Positions 24,180-33,170 of a DNA stretch of 64,000 bases are shown in pieces. The stretch spans positions 1 through 64,000 of the forward strand of contig NZ_JAVFCB010000002.1 in NCBI RefSeq assembly GCF_030865425.1, given 5' to 3'. This stretch comes from Microbacterium capsulatum. Its GTDB lineage: Bacteria; Actinomycetota; Actinomycetes; Actinomycetales; Microbacteriaceae. The notes under the pieces were generated by a model that worked only from the letters and a program-made list of their open reading frames with translations, was not told the DNA's origin and did not search any database. Within the stretch, counting starts at the first letter, position 1. Every line of letters starts with the position of its first letter. The translations under genes and the position numbers were made by a program.

Positions 24180-25727
24180 ATGAGCGAAACGACAAAGGCG
24201 CCGGCATCGCACCCGATCGACGACGACGCCGCAGCCCTGGCCGCGCTGGGCTACAAGCAGGAACTGCACCGGGGGATGTCGGGGTTCAGCAACTTCGCCG
24301 TCTCCTTCTCGATCATCTCCATCCTCGCGGGGTGCATCACCTCGTACTCCATCGCGCTGAACTCCGGCGGCCCGTCCGCGATCACGATCGGCTGGCCGCT
24401 CGTCGGCGTGTTCGTGCTCATGGTCGCCCTGGCCATGGCCGAGGTGTGCTCGAAGTACCCGACGGCGGGCGGCCTGTACTTCTGGGCCGGCCGTCTGGCG
24501 AAGCGGAACAAGCGCCAGTGGGCCTGGACGGTCGGCTGGTTCAACTTCCTCGGCGAGGTCGCCGTGACCGCGGCGATCGACTTCGGGGCTGCGACGACCA
24601 TGATGGCGTTCGCGAACCTGGTCTGGGGCGTCGAGCCCTCGGCGGCCAGCACGTTCGGACTCTTCGTCGTCCTGATCGTCGTCCACGGGCTGCTGAACAC
24701 CTTCGGCGTCAGCATCGTCAGCCTGCTCTCCAACGTCTCGGCGTGGTGGCACATCATCGGCGTGCTGGTCATCGTCGGCGCGTTGTGGATCATGCCGACC
24801 CACCACCAGGAGGTCGGCTGGACCTTCACGCACTGGTACAACGGCACCGGCTGGTCGTTCGGCCCCTACGTCTTCCTCATGGGCCTGCTGATGGCCCAGT
24901 ACACGTACACCGGCTACGACGCGTCCGCGCACGTCGCCGAGGAGACGAAGAACGCCTCGATCGCCGCCCCGAAGGGCATCGTGATGAGCGTCGTGATCTC
25001 GATCATCGGCGGATGGATCCTGCTGTTCTCGATCACCGCGGCCATCCAGGACGGCAGCGACAAGGGCATCGCGGGGCTCCTGACCTCGGCGACCGGCCTG
25101 CCGCCCGCGCAGATCTTCCTGGACGCGCTGAACAACCCCGTGATGGCGAAGTTCCTGCTGTTCATCGTGTGCGGCGCGCAGTTCTTCTGCGGCATGGCGT
25201 CGGTGACCGCGAACTCCCGGATGAGCTACGCGTTCTCCCGCGACAACGCGATCCCCGGATCCCGTCTCTGGGCCAAGGTGAACAAGCGCACCGGCACGCC
25301 GACGAACTCGATCTGGCTCTGCGTGGTGCTCTCGATCGTCCTGACCACGCCGGCGCTGTTCAACACGACCGCCTACCTCGCCGTCACCTCGGTCGCGGTG
25401 ATCGGCCTGTACATCGCCTACGTGACCCCGGTGTTCCTGCGCCGGCTGGACAAGAGCTTCGTCCCCGGCCCGTGGAACCTCGGCCGGTGGAGCACGGTGG
25501 TCGGCTGGATCGCGGTGGCCTGGGTGATCCTGATCATCATCCTGTTCGTGCTGCCGCCGGTGACCCCGATCACGATCGACACGTTCAACTACGCGCCGAT
25601 CGCCGTCGCCGTGGTCGCGGTCCTGTCGATCGTGCTGTGGTACGCCTATGGCAAGCGGGATTTCATGGCCTCGAGCGCGGAAGCCGAGCACCTCACCATG
25701 GCGCCCGAGAAGCTCCTGGAGGAATGA
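24180..25727 (+). CDS. APC superfamily amino acid/amine permease
   Basis: A 515-residue membrane transporter with about twelve helices. Its N-terminal block (HRGMSGFSNFAVSFSIISILAGCITSYS) and EVCSKYPTAGGLYFW are typical of the amino acid/choline (GABA permease) branch. In context it should import the amine degraded by the enzymes encoded downstream. ATG 24180 is preceded by a weak GAAAGCAGG. It is the first gene of the operon; the regulator begins eight bases after its stop. Confidence 0.87.
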   Translation: MSETTKAPASHPIDDDAAALAALGYKQELHRGMSGFSNFAVSFSIISILAGCITSYSIALNSGGPSAITIGWPLVGVFVLMVALAMAEVCSKYPTAGGLYFWAGRLAKRNKRQWAWTVGWFNFLGEVAVTAAIDFGAATTMMAFANLVWGVEPSAASTFGLFVVLIVVHGLLNTFGVSIVSLLSNVSAWWHIIGVLVIVGALWIMPTHHQEVGWTFTHWYNGTGWSFGPYVFLMGLLMAQYTYTGYDASAHVAEETKNASIAAPKGIVMSVVISIIGGWILLFSITAAIQDGSDKGIAGLLTSATGLPPAQIFLDALNNPVMAKFLLFIVCGAQFFCGMASVTANSRMSYAFSRDNAIPGSRLWAKVNKRTGTPTNSIWLCVVLSIVLTTPALFNTTAYLAVTSVAVIGLYIAYVTPVFLRRLDKSFVPGPWNLGRWSTVVGWIAVAWVILIIILFVLPPVTPITIDTFNYAPIAVAVVAVLSIVLWYAYGKRDFMASSAEAEHLTMAPEKLLEE

Positions 25728-25734
25728 CCACCGC

Positions 25735-26466
25735 ATGACCGACACGATGGATTCCCCTCTGGTGGACGCGGCGCTGCACCCGGTCCGCGGGCACATGGCC
25801 TTCGAGAGCTGCGTGGAGCAGCTGGGATCGGCCATCCGGCTCGGGATCTTCCGGGTGGGGACGAAGCTCCCCGGCGAGCGTGAACTCGCCGAGAAGCTCA
25901 CCGTCTCCCGCGCCACCCTCCGGGAAGCCATCAGCGCCCTCCGCGCCGCCGGGCTCGTCGCCACGACCCGGGGGCGCGGAGGGGGCACGGTCGTCCTCCC
26001 CGCGGCGGACCACTGGCCGGCCGCACCGGGCGGGGACCAGCCGCCGCGGCGGGCCGAGATCGACGACGTGATCGTGTTCCGCTCCGTCATCGAGCCGGGG
26101 GCCGCCTACCGGGCGGCGCTCACCCCGCTGGACGAGGCGCAGCGCAGGCTCCTCACCGACAGTCTCGCCGATCTCGCCGCCGCAGAGACCCCGGCCGACT
26201 ACCGCCAGGCGGACGCCCGCCTGCACCTCGCCATCGCCACCGTCTGCGGATCGGACGAGCTCGCCCGGTCCTGCAGCGCGGTGCAGGTGCGGATCCATCA
26301 GCTCCTCGCCGAGATCCCGTTCCTGAAGACCAACATCGAACACTCCGAGACCGAGCACCGCGAGATCGTCGCGGCGATCCTGGAAGGCTCCGCCGACCGG
26401 GCCCGCGACATCATGACCGTGCACTGCGACGCCACCGCCGCACTCCTCAAGGGACTCCTGAAATGA
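25735..26466 (+). CDS. GntR/FadR family transcriptional regulator
   Basis: A 243-residue protein. The N-terminal GntR winged helix contains LPGERELAEKLTVSRATLREAISALRAAGLV. The FCD effector domain carries likely metal/ligand histidines (ARLHLAIATVCG, EHREIVAAI, HCDA). ATG 25735 was chosen over upstream in-frame codons inside the permease gene. It probably binds the palindrome at 24092-24109 and responds to the amine or a gamma-glutamyl intermediate. Confidence 0.88.
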   Translation: MTDTMDSPLVDAALHPVRGHMAFESCVEQLGSAIRLGIFRVGTKLPGERELAEKLTVSRATLREAISALRAAGLVATTRGRGGGTVVLPAADHWPAAPGGDQPPRRAEIDDVIVFRSVIEPGAAYRAALTPLDEAQRRLLTDSLADLAAAETPADYRQADARLHLAIATVCGSDELARSCSAVQVRIHQLLAEIPFLKTNIEHSETEHREIVAAILEGSADRARDIMTVHCDATAALLKGLLK

Positions 26467-27884
26467 CAGACACCGTTGAAATGAGCGTTTCCCGCATGAC
26501 CGCATCGACCTTCGACGTCCCCGTCCGCAACGACCGCATGCTCAGCGTCGAGCAGCTGCGCGGACGGATCCTGGACGGCTCCATCGACACCGTGATCCTC
26601 GCGTTCACCGACATGCAGGGGCGCCTGCAGGGCAAGCTCCTGCACGCGCGGTTCTTCCTCGACTCGGTGCTCGGGCACGGCACCGAGGGGTGCAACTACC
26701 TGCTCGCCGTCGACGTCGAGATGAACACCGTCGACGGCTACGCGCACGCCAGCTGGGCGGACGGATACGGCGACATGGAGTTCGTGCTCGACCTCGCCAC
26801 GATCCGGCTCCTCCCGCACCGGCCCGGCAGCGCCATGATCCAGTGCGACCTCGCCGGGACGAACGGGCAGCCGGTGCGCGTCTCGCCGCGCGGGATGCTG
26901 CGCGCGCAGACCGAGCGCGCCGCGCTGCAGGGCTGGAAGGCCGTCGCCGGCACCGAGCTCGAATTCGTGATCTTCAACACGCCGTACGACAAGGCCTGGG
27001 ACTCCGGCTACCGCGATCTCGAGCCGGCGAACCGGTACAACATCGACTACTCGATCCTCGGATCCACGCTCGTCGAGCCGCTGCTGCGCGACATCCGCAA
27101 CACGATGTACGGCTCGGGGCTCACGGTCGAGTCGGCCAAGGGCGAGTGCAACTTCGGCCAGCACGAGATCGCGTTCCTCTACGACGACGTCATCGCCACG
27201 GCCGACAACCACGCGTACTACAAGACGGCGGCGAAGGACATCGCCCGCCAGCACGGTCAGTCGATCACGTTCATGGCGAAGCCGAACCAGCGCGAGGGCA
27301 ACTCCTGCCACGTGCACATGTCGCTGCGCGGGCTGGATGACTCGCTGGTCTTCTGGGATGCCGAGCGCGGCACGCGTTCCGCCCTCTACGACCATTTCAT
27401 CGCCGGCGTGCTCGCGACCATGCGCGACTTCACGCTGTTCTACGCGCCGAACATCAACTCGTACAAGCGGTTCGTGAAGGGATCCTTCGCACCCACCTCG
27501 GTCGCGTGGGGCGCGGACAACCGCACCACCGCGGTGCGCCTGGTCGGCCGGCGGGCGGGCGCCCGCATGGAGAACCGCCTGCCCGGGGGCGACATGAACC
27601 CGTACCTCGGGCTCGCCGCGATGCTCGCCGGCGGCCTGTACGGCATCGAGCACGAACTGCCGCTCGAACCGGAGACGAAGGGCAACGCCTACGAGTCGGG
27701 AGCGCCGGTCGTGCCGACGACCATGCACGAGGCACGGGAGGCGCTCGCGCAGTCCGCGATCGCGCACGAGGTGTTCGGCGAGGACGTTGTGCGCCACTAC
27801 GTCAACTACGCCGACGTCGAGATCCAGGCGTTCGACGCCGCGGTCACCGACTGGGAGCTGCGTCGCGGATTCGAGAGGCTGTGA
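26463..27884 (+). CDS. Glutamine synthetase-like gamma-glutamyl-amine ligase
   Basis: A 473-residue member of the GS superfamily, PuuA/GlnA3/GlnA4 branch rather than true glutamine synthetase. It has the catalytic blocks ELEFVIFN, CNFGQHEIAF, NSCHVHMSL, and RLVGRRAGARMENRLPGGDMNPYL. Such enzymes ligate glutamate to an amine (putrescine, other polyamines or ethanolamine) using ATP. ATG 26463 overlaps the regulator stop. With the aldehyde dehydrogenase, SDR and hydrolase it forms a gamma-glutamylation pathway. The absence of the adenylylation-site context of GlnA fits a catabolic role. Confidence 0.85.
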   Translation: MTDTVEMSVSRMTASTFDVPVRNDRMLSVEQLRGRILDGSIDTVILAFTDMQGRLQGKLLHARFFLDSVLGHGTEGCNYLLAVDVEMNTVDGYAHASWADGYGDMEFVLDLATIRLLPHRPGSAMIQCDLAGTNGQPVRVSPRGMLRAQTERAALQGWKAVAGTELEFVIFNTPYDKAWDSGYRDLEPANRYNIDYSILGSTLVEPLLRDIRNTMYGSGLTVESAKGECNFGQHEIAFLYDDVIATADNHAYYKTAAKDIARQHGQSITFMAKPNQREGNSCHVHMSLRGLDDSLVFWDAERGTRSALYDHFIAGVLATMRDFTLFYAPNINSYKRFVKGSFAPTSVAWGADNRTTAVRLVGRRAGARMENRLPGGDMNPYLGLAAMLAGGLYGIEHELPLEPETKGNAYESGAPVVPTTMHEAREALAQSAIAHEVFGEDVVRHYVNYADVEIQAFDAAVTDWELRRGFERL

Positions 27885-27886
27885 GT

Positions 27887-29290
27887 ATGAGGATCCCTTC
27901 TTCCCGCTACGGCGCGGCCGGCGCCTTCACCGTCCTCAACCCCGCGACCGGGCGGCCCGTCGCCGACGTCGGCCTCGCGGACCTCGCCGAGACCGACGTC
28001 GCGATCGAGCGGGCGCACCGCGCCTACCCGTCCTGGCGGGCGATCGCGCCGGGGGAGCGCGCCCGGCTGCTGCGCTCCTTCGCGAGCGTCGTCGAGGCGC
28101 ACATCGACGAGCTCGCCGCCCTCGAGGTCGCCAACGCAGGGCACACGATCGGCAACGCCCGCTGGGAGGCCGGCAACGTCCGCGACGTGCTGAACTACTA
28201 CAGCGCGAGCCCCGAGCGGCACTTCGGCAGGCAGATCCCGGTGCCCGGCGGCATCGACGTCACCTTCCACGAGCCGCTGGGCGTGGTCGGGATCATCGTG
28301 CCGTGGAACTTCCCGATGCCGATCGCGGGCTGGGGCTTCGCGCCCGCGCTCGCCGCGGGCAACACGGTCGTCCTGAAACCGGCCGAGCTGACCCCGCTCA
28401 CGGCGATGCGCCTGGGGGAGCTCGCCCTCGAGGCCGGCCTGCCGGAGGGCGTGTTCACGGTCATCACGGGCAAGGGTGGCGTGGTCGGCGACCGCTTCGT
28501 GACGAACCCGCTGGTGCGCAAGGTGTGCTTCACGGGATCCACCGAGGTGGGCAAGGGGATCATGCGCGGCTGTGCCGACCAGGTCAAGCGGGTCACGCTC
28601 GAGCTCGGCGGCAAGAACGCGAACATCGTCTTCGACGACGCCGACCTCGAGGCGGCGGCCGCGGCGGCGCCCGGCGGCGGCCTCGACAACGCCGGCCAGG
28701 ACTGCTGCGCACGCTCGCGGATCCTGGTGCAGGACAGCGTGTACGAGCGGTTCCTGGAGCTGCTGCAGCCGGCGGTCGAGGCGTTCCGGGTGAAGGATCC
28801 GATGGCCTCGGACGCGGAGATGGGCCCGATGGTCTCGGCGAAGCAGCGCGATGCGGTCGCGGCGCACCTGGACGGCGCGGACATCGCCTTCCGCGGGCGG
28901 AGCGAGACGGGCGCCGAGCACGACGGCGGGTACTGGCTCGCCCCGGCGGTCGTCCTGCCGCGCAGTGCCGCCGATCCGGTGTGGTCGCAGGAGCTGTTCG
29001 GCCCGGTGCTCGCGGTCATGCCGTTCCGCGACGAGGCCGACGCGATCGCGAAGGCCAACGACACCGAGTACGGGCTGTCGGGTTCGATCTTCAGCCGTGA
29101 CGTCGGCCGCGCCCTGCGCGTCGCCCGCGGCGTGGAGAGCGGCAACCTGTCGATCAACTCGCACTCCTCGGTGCGCTACTGGACCCCGTTCGGCGGGTTC
29201 AAGCAGTCCGGGCTCGGTCGCGAGCTCGGACCGGACGCGCCGGACTCCTTCTCCGAGGTGAAGAACGTCTTCATCTCGACCACCTACTGA
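27887..29290 (+). CDS. NAD(P)-dependent aldehyde dehydrogenase (PuuC/GabD-like)
   Basis: A 467-residue aldehyde dehydrogenase. The catalytic Glu lies in VTLELGGKNANIVF and the Cys nucleophile is Cys273 in NAGQDCCARSR; PWNFPMP and FGPVLAVMPF are also present. It would oxidise a gamma-glutamyl-aminoaldehyde to the acid. ATG 27887 has GAGAGG about eight bases upstream; GTG 27881, overlapping the ligase stop, is the alternative. Confidence 0.9.
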   Translation: MRIPSSRYGAAGAFTVLNPATGRPVADVGLADLAETDVAIERAHRAYPSWRAIAPGERARLLRSFASVVEAHIDELAALEVANAGHTIGNARWEAGNVRDVLNYYSASPERHFGRQIPVPGGIDVTFHEPLGVVGIIVPWNFPMPIAGWGFAPALAAGNTVVLKPAELTPLTAMRLGELALEAGLPEGVFTVITGKGGVVGDRFVTNPLVRKVCFTGSTEVGKGIMRGCADQVKRVTLELGGKNANIVFDDADLEAAAAAAPGGGLDNAGQDCCARSRILVQDSVYERFLELLQPAVEAFRVKDPMASDAEMGPMVSAKQRDAVAAHLDGADIAFRGRSETGAEHDGGYWLAPAVVLPRSAADPVWSQELFGPVLAVMPFRDEADAIAKANDTEYGLSGSIFSRDVGRALRVARGVESGNLSINSHSSVRYWTPFGGFKQSGLGRELGPDAPDSFSEVKNVFISTTY

Positions 29291-29323
29291 CTCTCTGAAC
29301 CTCCAGCGAAAGGCGACACAGGA

Positions 29324-30103
29324 ATGGGAAAGCTCGAAGGCAAGGTCGGTGTCATCACCGGCGGCTGCAGCGGCATCGGACTGGCGACGGCGAAGAAGTT
29401 CGTCGCCGAGGGGGCGAGGGTCGTCATCGGCGACCTCGACGAGGCCAACGGCCCGCGGATCGCCGAGGAGCTCGGCGGCGTGTTCGTGAAGGTGAACGTC
29501 ACCGATCGGACCGAGGTGGAGAACCTCTTCGCGGTCGCCAAGGACGCGTACGGCCGGATCGACATCGCCTTCAACAACGCCGGCATCTCGCCCGCCTCGG
29601 ACGACTCGATCCTGAAGACCGGGATCGACGCGTGGAACCTCGTGCAGGACGTCAACCTCACCAGCGTCTACCACTGCTGCAAGGCCGTGCTGCCGTACAT
29701 GCTCGAGCAGGGCAGCGGATCCATCATCAACACGGCCTCGTTCGTCGCGATCATGGGCGCCGCGACCTCGCAGATCTCCTACACGGCGTCGAAGGGCGGC
29801 GTGCTCGCGATGACCCGCGAGCTCGGCGTGCAGTTCGCGCGCAAGGGGATCCGCGTCAACGCGCTCTGCCCGGGACCGGTGAACACCCCGCTGCTGCAGG
29901 AGCTGTTCGCGAAGGACCCGGAGCGCGCCGCCCGCCGTCTCGTGCACGTGCCGATGGGCCGCTTCGCCGAGCCCGAGGAGATCGCGAACGCGGTCGCCTT
30001 CCTCGGCAGCGACGAGTCCAGCTTCATCACCGCGATGGACTTCCTCGTCGACGGCGGCCTGTCGAACGCGTACGTGACGCCGCTGGAGAGCGACTTTGAC
30101 TGA
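29324..30103 (+). CDS. Short-chain dehydrogenase/reductase
   Basis: A 259-residue classical SDR with GGCSGIG at residues 13-19, NNAG, and the catalytic YTASK (Tyr153, Lys157), plus Ser in NTASF. Asp in VIGDLDE after strand 2 indicates NAD preference. In place of the FAD amine oxidase PuuB of the Puu pathway, it could oxidise the alcohol of a gamma-glutamyl-amino-alcohol to the aldehyde used by the adjacent dehydrogenase. Generic databases would call it FabG-like. Confidence 0.87.
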   Translation: MGKLEGKVGVITGGCSGIGLATAKKFVAEGARVVIGDLDEANGPRIAEELGGVFVKVNVTDRTEVENLFAVAKDAYGRIDIAFNNAGISPASDDSILKTGIDAWNLVQDVNLTSVYHCCKAVLPYMLEQGSGSIINTASFVAIMGAATSQISYTASKGGVLAMTRELGVQFARKGIRVNALCPGPVNTPLLQELFAKDPERAARRLVHVPMGRFAEPEEIANAVAFLGSDESSFITAMDFLVDGGLSNAYVTPLESDFD

Positions 30104-30815
30104 CGCTCCCGTCATCGGGATCACGACCTACCGCCAGGCCGCCGACTGGGGCACCTGGCGGCAGGTCGAGGCCGACCTGCTGCCGAGCGACTACGCGCGC
30201 TCGATCGAGCGGGCCGGCGGCGTCCCGGTGCTGCTGCCGCCGATCGCGTCGGCCGGGGCGGCGGCGGCCGTGCTCGCCCGGCTGGACGGGATCCTCATCG
30301 CGGGCGGGGCCGACGTGAACCCCGCCCGCTACGGGCAGGATCCGGACCCGAGCGTGGTGCGCTGGTACGACGACCGCGACGCGTGGGAGCTCGCCCTCCT
30401 GGCCGAGGCGGAACGGATCCGGCTGCCGCTGCTCGGCGTCTGCCGGGGCATGCAGCTCATGGCGGTGGCTGCCGGCGGATCCCTCGTGCAGCACCTCCCC
30501 GACGTGGTCGGCCACGACCGGCACGGCGGCGGGCCGACCTCGTACGGCTCCGTCGAGGTGCGGGTGGACGCCGGCGGCCGGGTCGCCGGACTCGTCGCGC
30601 CCGCGCTCGCGGTTCCGGTGCACCACCATCAGGCGGTGGCGGAGCACCCCGGCTACCGTGCGGTCGCGCACGACGGGGACGGCGTGCTGCAGGCGATGGA
30701 GCAGGACGGCGAGCGCTTCGCGGTGGGCGTGCAGTGGCACCCCGAGACGGACGACGACCCGGCGCTCTTCGACGGGCTGGTCGCGGCGGCGAGGGAGCGG
30801 ATGCGGGCCCGCTGA
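30096..30815 (+). CDS. Gamma-glutamyl-amide hydrolase (peptidase C26, PuuD-like)
   Basis: A 239-residue class-I amidotransferase-like hydrolase with nucleophile Cys116 in LGVCRGMQLM, and His215 and Glu217 in QWHPE. PuuD-type enzymes release glutamate from gamma-glutamyl-aminobutyrate or similar amides, the last step of the pathway. It starts at TTG 30096, an uncommon codon, inside the last codons of the SDR gene (8-base overlap), so expression probably depends on coupling. Confidence 0.87.
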   Translation: MTDAPVIGITTYRQAADWGTWRQVEADLLPSDYARSIERAGGVPVLLPPIASAGAAAAVLARLDGILIAGGADVNPARYGQDPDPSVVRWYDDRDAWELALLAEAERIRLPLLGVCRGMQLMAVAAGGSLVQHLPDVVGHDRHGGGPTSYGSVEVRVDAGGRVAGLVAPALAVPVHHHQAVAEHPGYRAVAHDGDGVLQAMEQDGERFAVGVQWHPETDDDPALFDGLVAAARERMRAR

Positions 30816-30889
30816 ACGATCGCTCCCGAACGATCCCTCCGATCCGGCTCCCGCGGCGTGGGGGCCCGGTCCGGCCGCGCCCCGGCGGC

Positions 30890-30895
30890 TATGAT
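30890..30895 (+). promoter_or_regulatory. Possible parA promoter -10
   Basis: TATGAT lies 29 bases before the parA GTG in the short gap that restarts the core operon. No convincing -35 is visible 16-18 bases upstream. AGGAG at 30915-30919 serves as ribosome-binding site. Confidence 0.4.
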
Positions 30896-30924
30896 CGAGC
30901 GAGCACGACGAAGCAGGAGAACTG

Positions 30925-31788
30925 GTGGCGAAGAAGACGAAGGACGACACACCGATCGGACCGACCGGGCGTCCCTATCAGGGCTTCGCCATCCCCGCAC
31001 CGCTGAAGGCGCACGGCCCCGCGCGCATCATCGCGCTGTGCAACCAGAAGGGCGGCGTCGGCAAGACGACCACCTCGATCAACCTGGCCGCCGCCTTCGC
31101 GGAGTACGGGCGCAAGGTCCTCGCCGTCGACTTCGACCCGCAGGGCGCGCTGTCGGCGGGCCTCGGGATCCCGACCCACGACATCCCCACGGTCTACGAC
31201 CTGCTCCTGGACACCAGGCGCGACGCGCATGACGCGATCGTGCACACGCACGTCGACGGCCTGGACCTCATCCCCGCGAACATCGACCTGTCCGCGGCCG
31301 AGGTCCACCTCGTCAACGAGGTCGCCCGCGAGACGATCCTCTCCCGCGTGCTGCGCCAGGTGGCGGGGGAGTACGACGTCATCCTCATCGACTGCCAGCC
31401 GTCCCTGGGGCTGCTCACGGTGAACGCCCTCACCGCCGCGCACGGCGTGCTGATCCCGCTCGAGTGCGAGTTCTTCGCGCTGCGCGGCGTCGCGCTGCTC
31501 ATCGAGACCATCGACAAGGTGCGTGATCGCCTGAACCCGTCGATCACCCTCGACGGCCTGCTCGCCACGATGTACGACGCCCGCACCCTGCACTCCCGCG
31601 AGGTGCTCGAGCGTGTGGTCGAGGCGTTCGGCGACGACGTCCTGGAGACTGTGATCGGCCGCACCGTGAAGTTCCCCGACGCCTCCGTGTCGGGCGTGCC
31701 GATCACCGAGTTCGCGCCGGAGCACCCCGCCGCACAGGCGTATCTGCGACTGGCGCGGGAGCTGGTCGCCCGTGGCGCCGTCGCCTGA
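30925..31788 (+). CDS. ParA family ATPase (Soj-like)
   Basis: A 287-residue deviant-Walker ATPase with KGGVGKT at residues 42-48, DFDPQGALSAGLG and IDCQPSLG. It precedes scpA-scpB as in most actinobacteria. It is distinct from the origin-proximal ParA that pairs with ParB, since no parB follows. It probably works with the SMC-ScpAB condensin in chromosome organisation. GTG 30925 with AGGAG. Its 3' end overlaps scpA by 17 bases. Confidence 0.9.
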   Translation: MAKKTKDDTPIGPTGRPYQGFAIPAPLKAHGPARIIALCNQKGGVGKTTTSINLAAAFAEYGRKVLAVDFDPQGALSAGLGIPTHDIPTVYDLLLDTRRDAHDAIVHTHVDGLDLIPANIDLSAAEVHLVNEVARETILSRVLRQVAGEYDVILIDCQPSLGLLTVNALTAAHGVLIPLECEFFALRGVALLIETIDKVRDRLNPSITLDGLLATMYDARTLHSREVLERVVEAFGDDVLETVIGRTVKFPDASVSGVPITEFAPEHPAAQAYLRLARELVARGAVA

Positions 31789-32599
31789 GGACCTCACCGA
31801 GCCGGTCGAGGGGCCCGAATCCGGGTTCCGGGTCTCCCTGTCGAACTTCGACGGACCGTTCGACCTCCTTCTGAACCTCATCTCGAAGCACGAGATGGAC
31901 ATCACCGAGGTGTCGCTGAGCAAGGTCACCGACGAGTTCATCACGTACCTCCGCGAGCTCGGCCCGGACGAGGACCTCGACGAGACGAGCGAGTTCCTCG
32001 TCGTCGCGGCGACGCTGCTCGACATGAAGGTCGCGGGGCTGCTGCCGCAGGGCGAGCTCGTCGACGCCGAGTCCGTGGCGCTGCTGGAGGCACGGGATCT
32101 GCTGTTCGCGCGGCTGCTGCAGTACCGCGCGTTCAAGGAGGTCTCCGCCTGGTTCGCGCGCTCTCTGCAGTACGAGGACCGGCGCCACGCGCGCGCCGCC
32201 CGCCTCGACGAGAAGCACCGCAGCCGCACGCCCGAGCTGGTCTGGACGCTCAGCGCAGGCGACTTCGCCACCCTCGCGCTCATGGCCTTCGCGCCGAAGG
32301 AGATCCCGACCGTCGGGCTCGACCACCTGCACGCGCCGCTCGTCAGCATCCGCGAGCAGGCCGCGATCGTGGTGTCGCTGCTGCGCAGCGCGGAATCCGT
32401 GACGTTCCGTGAGATCGTGGCGGGGGCTGTCGAGCCCGGGATCGTGGTGGCGCGCTTCCTCTCCGTGCTCGAGCTGTACCGGCATGCCGCGCTGTCCTTC
32501 GAGCAGCTCGAGCCGCTCGGGGAGCTCACCCTGCGCTGGTCCGCCGAGCACTGGTCCGACGAGATGCTGGCGACGTTGGGAGCCGACTATGACCGATGA
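31772..32599 (+). CDS. scpA: Segregation and condensation protein A
   Basis: A 275-residue kleisin of the bacterial SMC complex. The N-terminal signature FRVSLSNFDGPFDLLLNLISKHEMDITEVSLSKVTDEF is classic ScpA. A C-terminal winged helix binds the SMC head. GTG 31772 lies inside the parA end. Overlap with scpB is 11 bases, consistent with balanced synthesis. Confidence 0.94.
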   Translation: MAPSPEDLTEPVEGPESGFRVSLSNFDGPFDLLLNLISKHEMDITEVSLSKVTDEFITYLRELGPDEDLDETSEFLVVAATLLDMKVAGLLPQGELVDAESVALLEARDLLFARLLQYRAFKEVSAWFARSLQYEDRRHARAARLDEKHRSRTPELVWTLSAGDFATLALMAFAPKEIPTVGLDHLHAPLVSIREQAAIVVSLLRSAESVTFREIVAGAVEPGIVVARFLSVLELYRHAALSFEQLEPLGELTLRWSAEHWSDEMLATLGADYDR

Positions 32600-33170
32600 C
32601 ACCACGACCACGGAACAGCCGCTCACCGAGCAGCTCGAGGCGATCCTGCTCATCATCGACGAGCCGCACAGTCTGGTCTCCCTCGCGGCAGCGGTCGGCG
32701 CCCCCGTGCCCGCCGTGCGCCAGGCGATCGAGTCGCTCGTCGAGGAGTACGACGGACGGGGCCGCGGGCCGCGGCGGGGCTTCGAGCTGCGCGAGGTCGG
32801 CGGCGGCTGGCGGCTGTACGTCCGCGACGAGTACGACGACCTCGTCGCCGAGTTCGTCGGCGGCCAGGCCCCGGCCCGGCTGTCGCAGGCCGCGCTCGAG
32901 ACGCTCGCCGTGATCGCCTACAAGCAACCGGTCACCCGCAGCCAGGTCGCCTCGATCCGCGCCGTGAACGTCGACTCCGTCGTGCGGACGCTTCTCGGCC
33001 GCGGGCTCATCACCGAGCTCTTCCAGGACTCCGAGACCGGCGCGATCAACTACGGCACGACCGACGCGCTGCTGCAGAACCTCGGCATCAACTCGCTCGA
33101 CGAGCTGCCGCCGATCTCCCCGCTGCTCGATGACGGCGCCGACGGCTTCGACGAGAGGACCGCCCGATGA
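32589..33170 (+). CDS. scpB: Segregation and condensation protein B
   Basis: A 193-residue protein with two winged-helix domains. The family block RLSQAALETLAVIAYKQPVTRSQVASIRAVNVDSVVRTLLGRGLI is intact. It dimerises and binds ScpA in the SMC complex. ATG 32589 overlaps scpA, and its TGA overlaps the pseudouridine synthase ATG. Confidence 0.94.
   Translation: MTDDTTTTEQPLTEQLEAILLIIDEPHSLVSLAAAVGAPVPAVRQAIESLVEEYDGRGRGPRRGFELREVGGGWRLYVRDEYDDLVAEFVGGQAPARLSQAALETLAVIAYKQPVTRSQVASIRAVNVDSVVRTLLGRGLITELFQDSETGAINYGTTDALLQNLGINSLDELPPISPLLDDGADGFDERTAR

Noticed and set aside
19206..24181. Long antisense frames (up to 946 codons) opposite the ABC binding protein, GH15 and GH31 genes
   Set aside because: Same GC-driven shadow effect; no family motifs, and they contradict clear operon structure on the plus strand.
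16270..30924. Block between xerD and parA considered as a prophage or integrative element
   Set aside because: No integrase other than XerD, no phage, conjugation or transposase genes, and no obvious flanking repeats.
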